Assembly (NCBI GenBank): GCA_964057225.1
Contig: OZ059897.1
Coordinates: 11,284,001 to 11,348,000 of the forward strand
Direction of reading: 5' to 3'
Origin: Auanema rhodensis
Lineage: Eukaryota > Nematoda > Chromadorea > Rhabditida > Rhabditidae
Length of the DNA stretch: 64,000 bases
Of this stretch, positions 62,874-64,000 are shown one piece after another. Positions within the stretch are counted from its first letter, which is position 1, and every line of letters begins with the position of its first letter. The notes beneath the pieces are model-generated. The model did no database searches and was not told where the DNA came from. It was given only the letters and a program-made list of their open reading frames with translations. Both the position numbers and the translations under genes were made by a program.

Positions 62874-64000
62874 GAGAGAGAACGACCGACCATCCATGAT
62901 CGTCCCTGAGGCAAAGCTGAAGTGTTGTAATATGGAAAAGGGCGGGTCGTCTTCTCTCAGTCTTGCATTCTCTGACTCTAACCCGCCTGCTACAGCTTCG
63001 TCATATGAATGTAATGCATTGATCTTATGTGCGATTCCGTCATCTGTTTCTCGATTAAATAATTTGAGATTGTCCTTGTGAACGTCTTGGATCTTTCCGA
63101 AAAGGTTTTTGATTTGAACCATGTTTCCCTTCACATTAATAACTTCAAATGGTCCATCATAAGCTTTCCGAAGCTTTTGTCCTGGCTTGTGCATTTTCAC
63201 AGCTAACATAACGCAGTCTCCTTCTTGTATATCTCTTTCGTGAGTGCGTAATCGAGCATCATGTTTCTTTTTTGCTAATTCTTGATGCTTTTCCAAATTT
63301 TCTTGAATGATTGTTTTCTGTTTGCTTCGGATTTTCTCAATATTTTCAATCTCCTTTGAAATTTCCTTTGGTTCAGTTGTTTCGGGGTATAAATCTTTAT
63401 CCAATCTCAAACGGCTTTCTTTCCCGAATAGTACAACGTATGGTGATATTCCTGTGGTTGCATGCGTTGTGGTGTTCAATGCAAAGGTAATTTTTGGCAA
63501 AAACATGTCCCAATCAGTGACATCTTCGTTGAGATAATGTGTGAGTCCTTCTTCTAACGTTCTATGAAGTCTTTCTACTTGTCCATTGGAATTCTTCTGA
63601 TGTGGGAGTGTTGATTCATGTTTGATACCGAGTTTTTCGCACATGTCTTCATATTTCCTTGATAGGAAGTTGGAACCGCGGTCTGTTATTAAGCGGTTCG
63701 GTGGTCCATAGACATATACAAAGTTTCTGAGGAATCTATCAATGACAACTTCACTAACAATTGTTGGTATGGCGATAGTTGTAGCCCATTTGGAGAAAGA
63801 GTCTTGTATTGTGAGGACATAGCTGTTGTTCCTTTTTGATGTTGGGAATGGTCCCATGATATCCATATGTATTCTCTCAAATGGTTTTGTTGGTATGTTA
63901 AATTGACCCATTGGTTGTACGGTCATAGCATGAGGATCTTTCTTTCGTTGTGCACATTTGATGCACTGTTTTACGTATTTTGCTATGTCGTTCTGCATGT
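62856..64000 (-). CDS. Ty3-like integrase / Pol C-terminus (cut by window end)
   Basis: 380 readable residues. CIKCAQRK is the end of the HHCC zinc site; the DDE core is HMDIMGPFP, LITDRGSNFLS and NSNGQVERLHRTLEE; then a conserved KITFALNTTTHATTGISPY region; then GPFEVINV (GPF/Y module). No chromodomain. It differs from the 10425 element in sequence and LTR, so it is a separate family. Frame intact to the stop at 62856; RT and RNase H would lie beyond the window. Confidence 0.9.
   Translation of the reverse strand, partial: MQNDIAKYVKQCIKCAQRKKDPHAMTVQPMGQFNIPTKPFERIHMDIMGPFPTSKRNNSYVLTIQDSFSKWATTIAIPTIVSEVVIDRFLRNFVYVYGPPNRLITDRGSNFLSRKYEDMCEKLGIKHESTLPHQKNSNGQVERLHRTLEEGLTHYLNEDVTDWDMFLPKITFALNTTTHATTGISPYVVLFGKESRLRLDKDLYPETTEPKEISKEIENIEKIRSKQKTIIQENLEKHQELAKKKHDARLRTHERDIQEGDCVMLAVKMHKPGQKLRKAYDGPFEVINVKGNMVQIKNLFGKIQDVHKDNLKLFNRETDDGIAHKINALHSYDEAVAGGLESENARLREDDPPFSILQHFSFASGTIMDGRSFSLCSLLV

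Overview
The window is almost entirely mobile DNA from an AT-rich animal genome. Short spliced introns (mostly 42-50 bp, GT-AG plus one GC-AG), poly(A) signals, Polinton/Maverick elements, mariner/Tc1-type transposons and Ty3-like LTR elements all point to a metazoan. A nematode is my best guess from intron size and element mix, but the sequence does not prove it. I found no clear host gene, tRNA, rRNA or CRISPR array.

Layout. (1) 1-8959: minus-oriented Polinton copy A, cut by the window start and ending in a terminal inverted repeat (TIR). (2) 8960-10303: polB fragment B, plus strand. (3) 10304-10424: a short foreign coding-like piece. (4) 10425-19803: an LTR retrotransposon with 401-bp, nearly identical LTRs. 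Its first ORF has the unusual order Gag - Env-like glycoprotein - protease - start of RT. (5) 19804-23439: Polinton copy C, a near-perfect duplicate of 5328-8959. (6) 23440-29816: copy D (polB, capsid genes, protease). (7) 29817-30143: inverted polB fragment. (8) 30144-39528: copy E, almost an exact reverse complement of copy A. (9) 39529-42044: a 1.2-kb-arm hairpin of mariner, Tc1 and LTR pieces. (10) 41423-44540: a mariner, an intact DD37D maT-like transposase gene and a MITE. (11) 44646-60676: a mariner into which a full-length Polinton (copy F, 45215-59424, 14,210 bp) has inserted with a 6-bp target duplication. (12) 60690-61140: older Polinton remnant. (13) 61141-64000: an unidentified ORF, a long featureless stretch, and the 3' end of a second LTR retrotransposon.

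Polinton gene set, pooled across copies: a protein-primed family B DNA polymerase in 14 exons, retrovirus-type integrase with chromodomain, FtsK/HerA-type packaging ATPase, adenain-like protease, double-jelly-roll major capsid protein (MCP), penton-like minor capsid protein, a small pVI/pX-like basic protein, a C2H2 zinc-finger protein, a one-pass membrane peptide, and in copy F a small gene with a cyclin-type destruction box and a zinc ribbon. These would form a replication-integration module (polymerase, integrase, TIRs) and a virion module (capsid proteins, protease, ATPase). Every copy carries its own disabling lesions in polB, so none looks autonomous, although several capsid and protease genes remain open.

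Most striking points: the Gag-Env-PR order of the LTR element; the destruction-box/zinc-ribbon gene; a SUMO-interacting-motif-like sequence in the spliced N-terminus of polB; independent loss of the stop codon between the pVI-like gene and MCP; Polinton-in-Polinton and Polinton-in-mariner nesting; and the very large near-perfect inverted repeats, which may be real or assembly artefacts.
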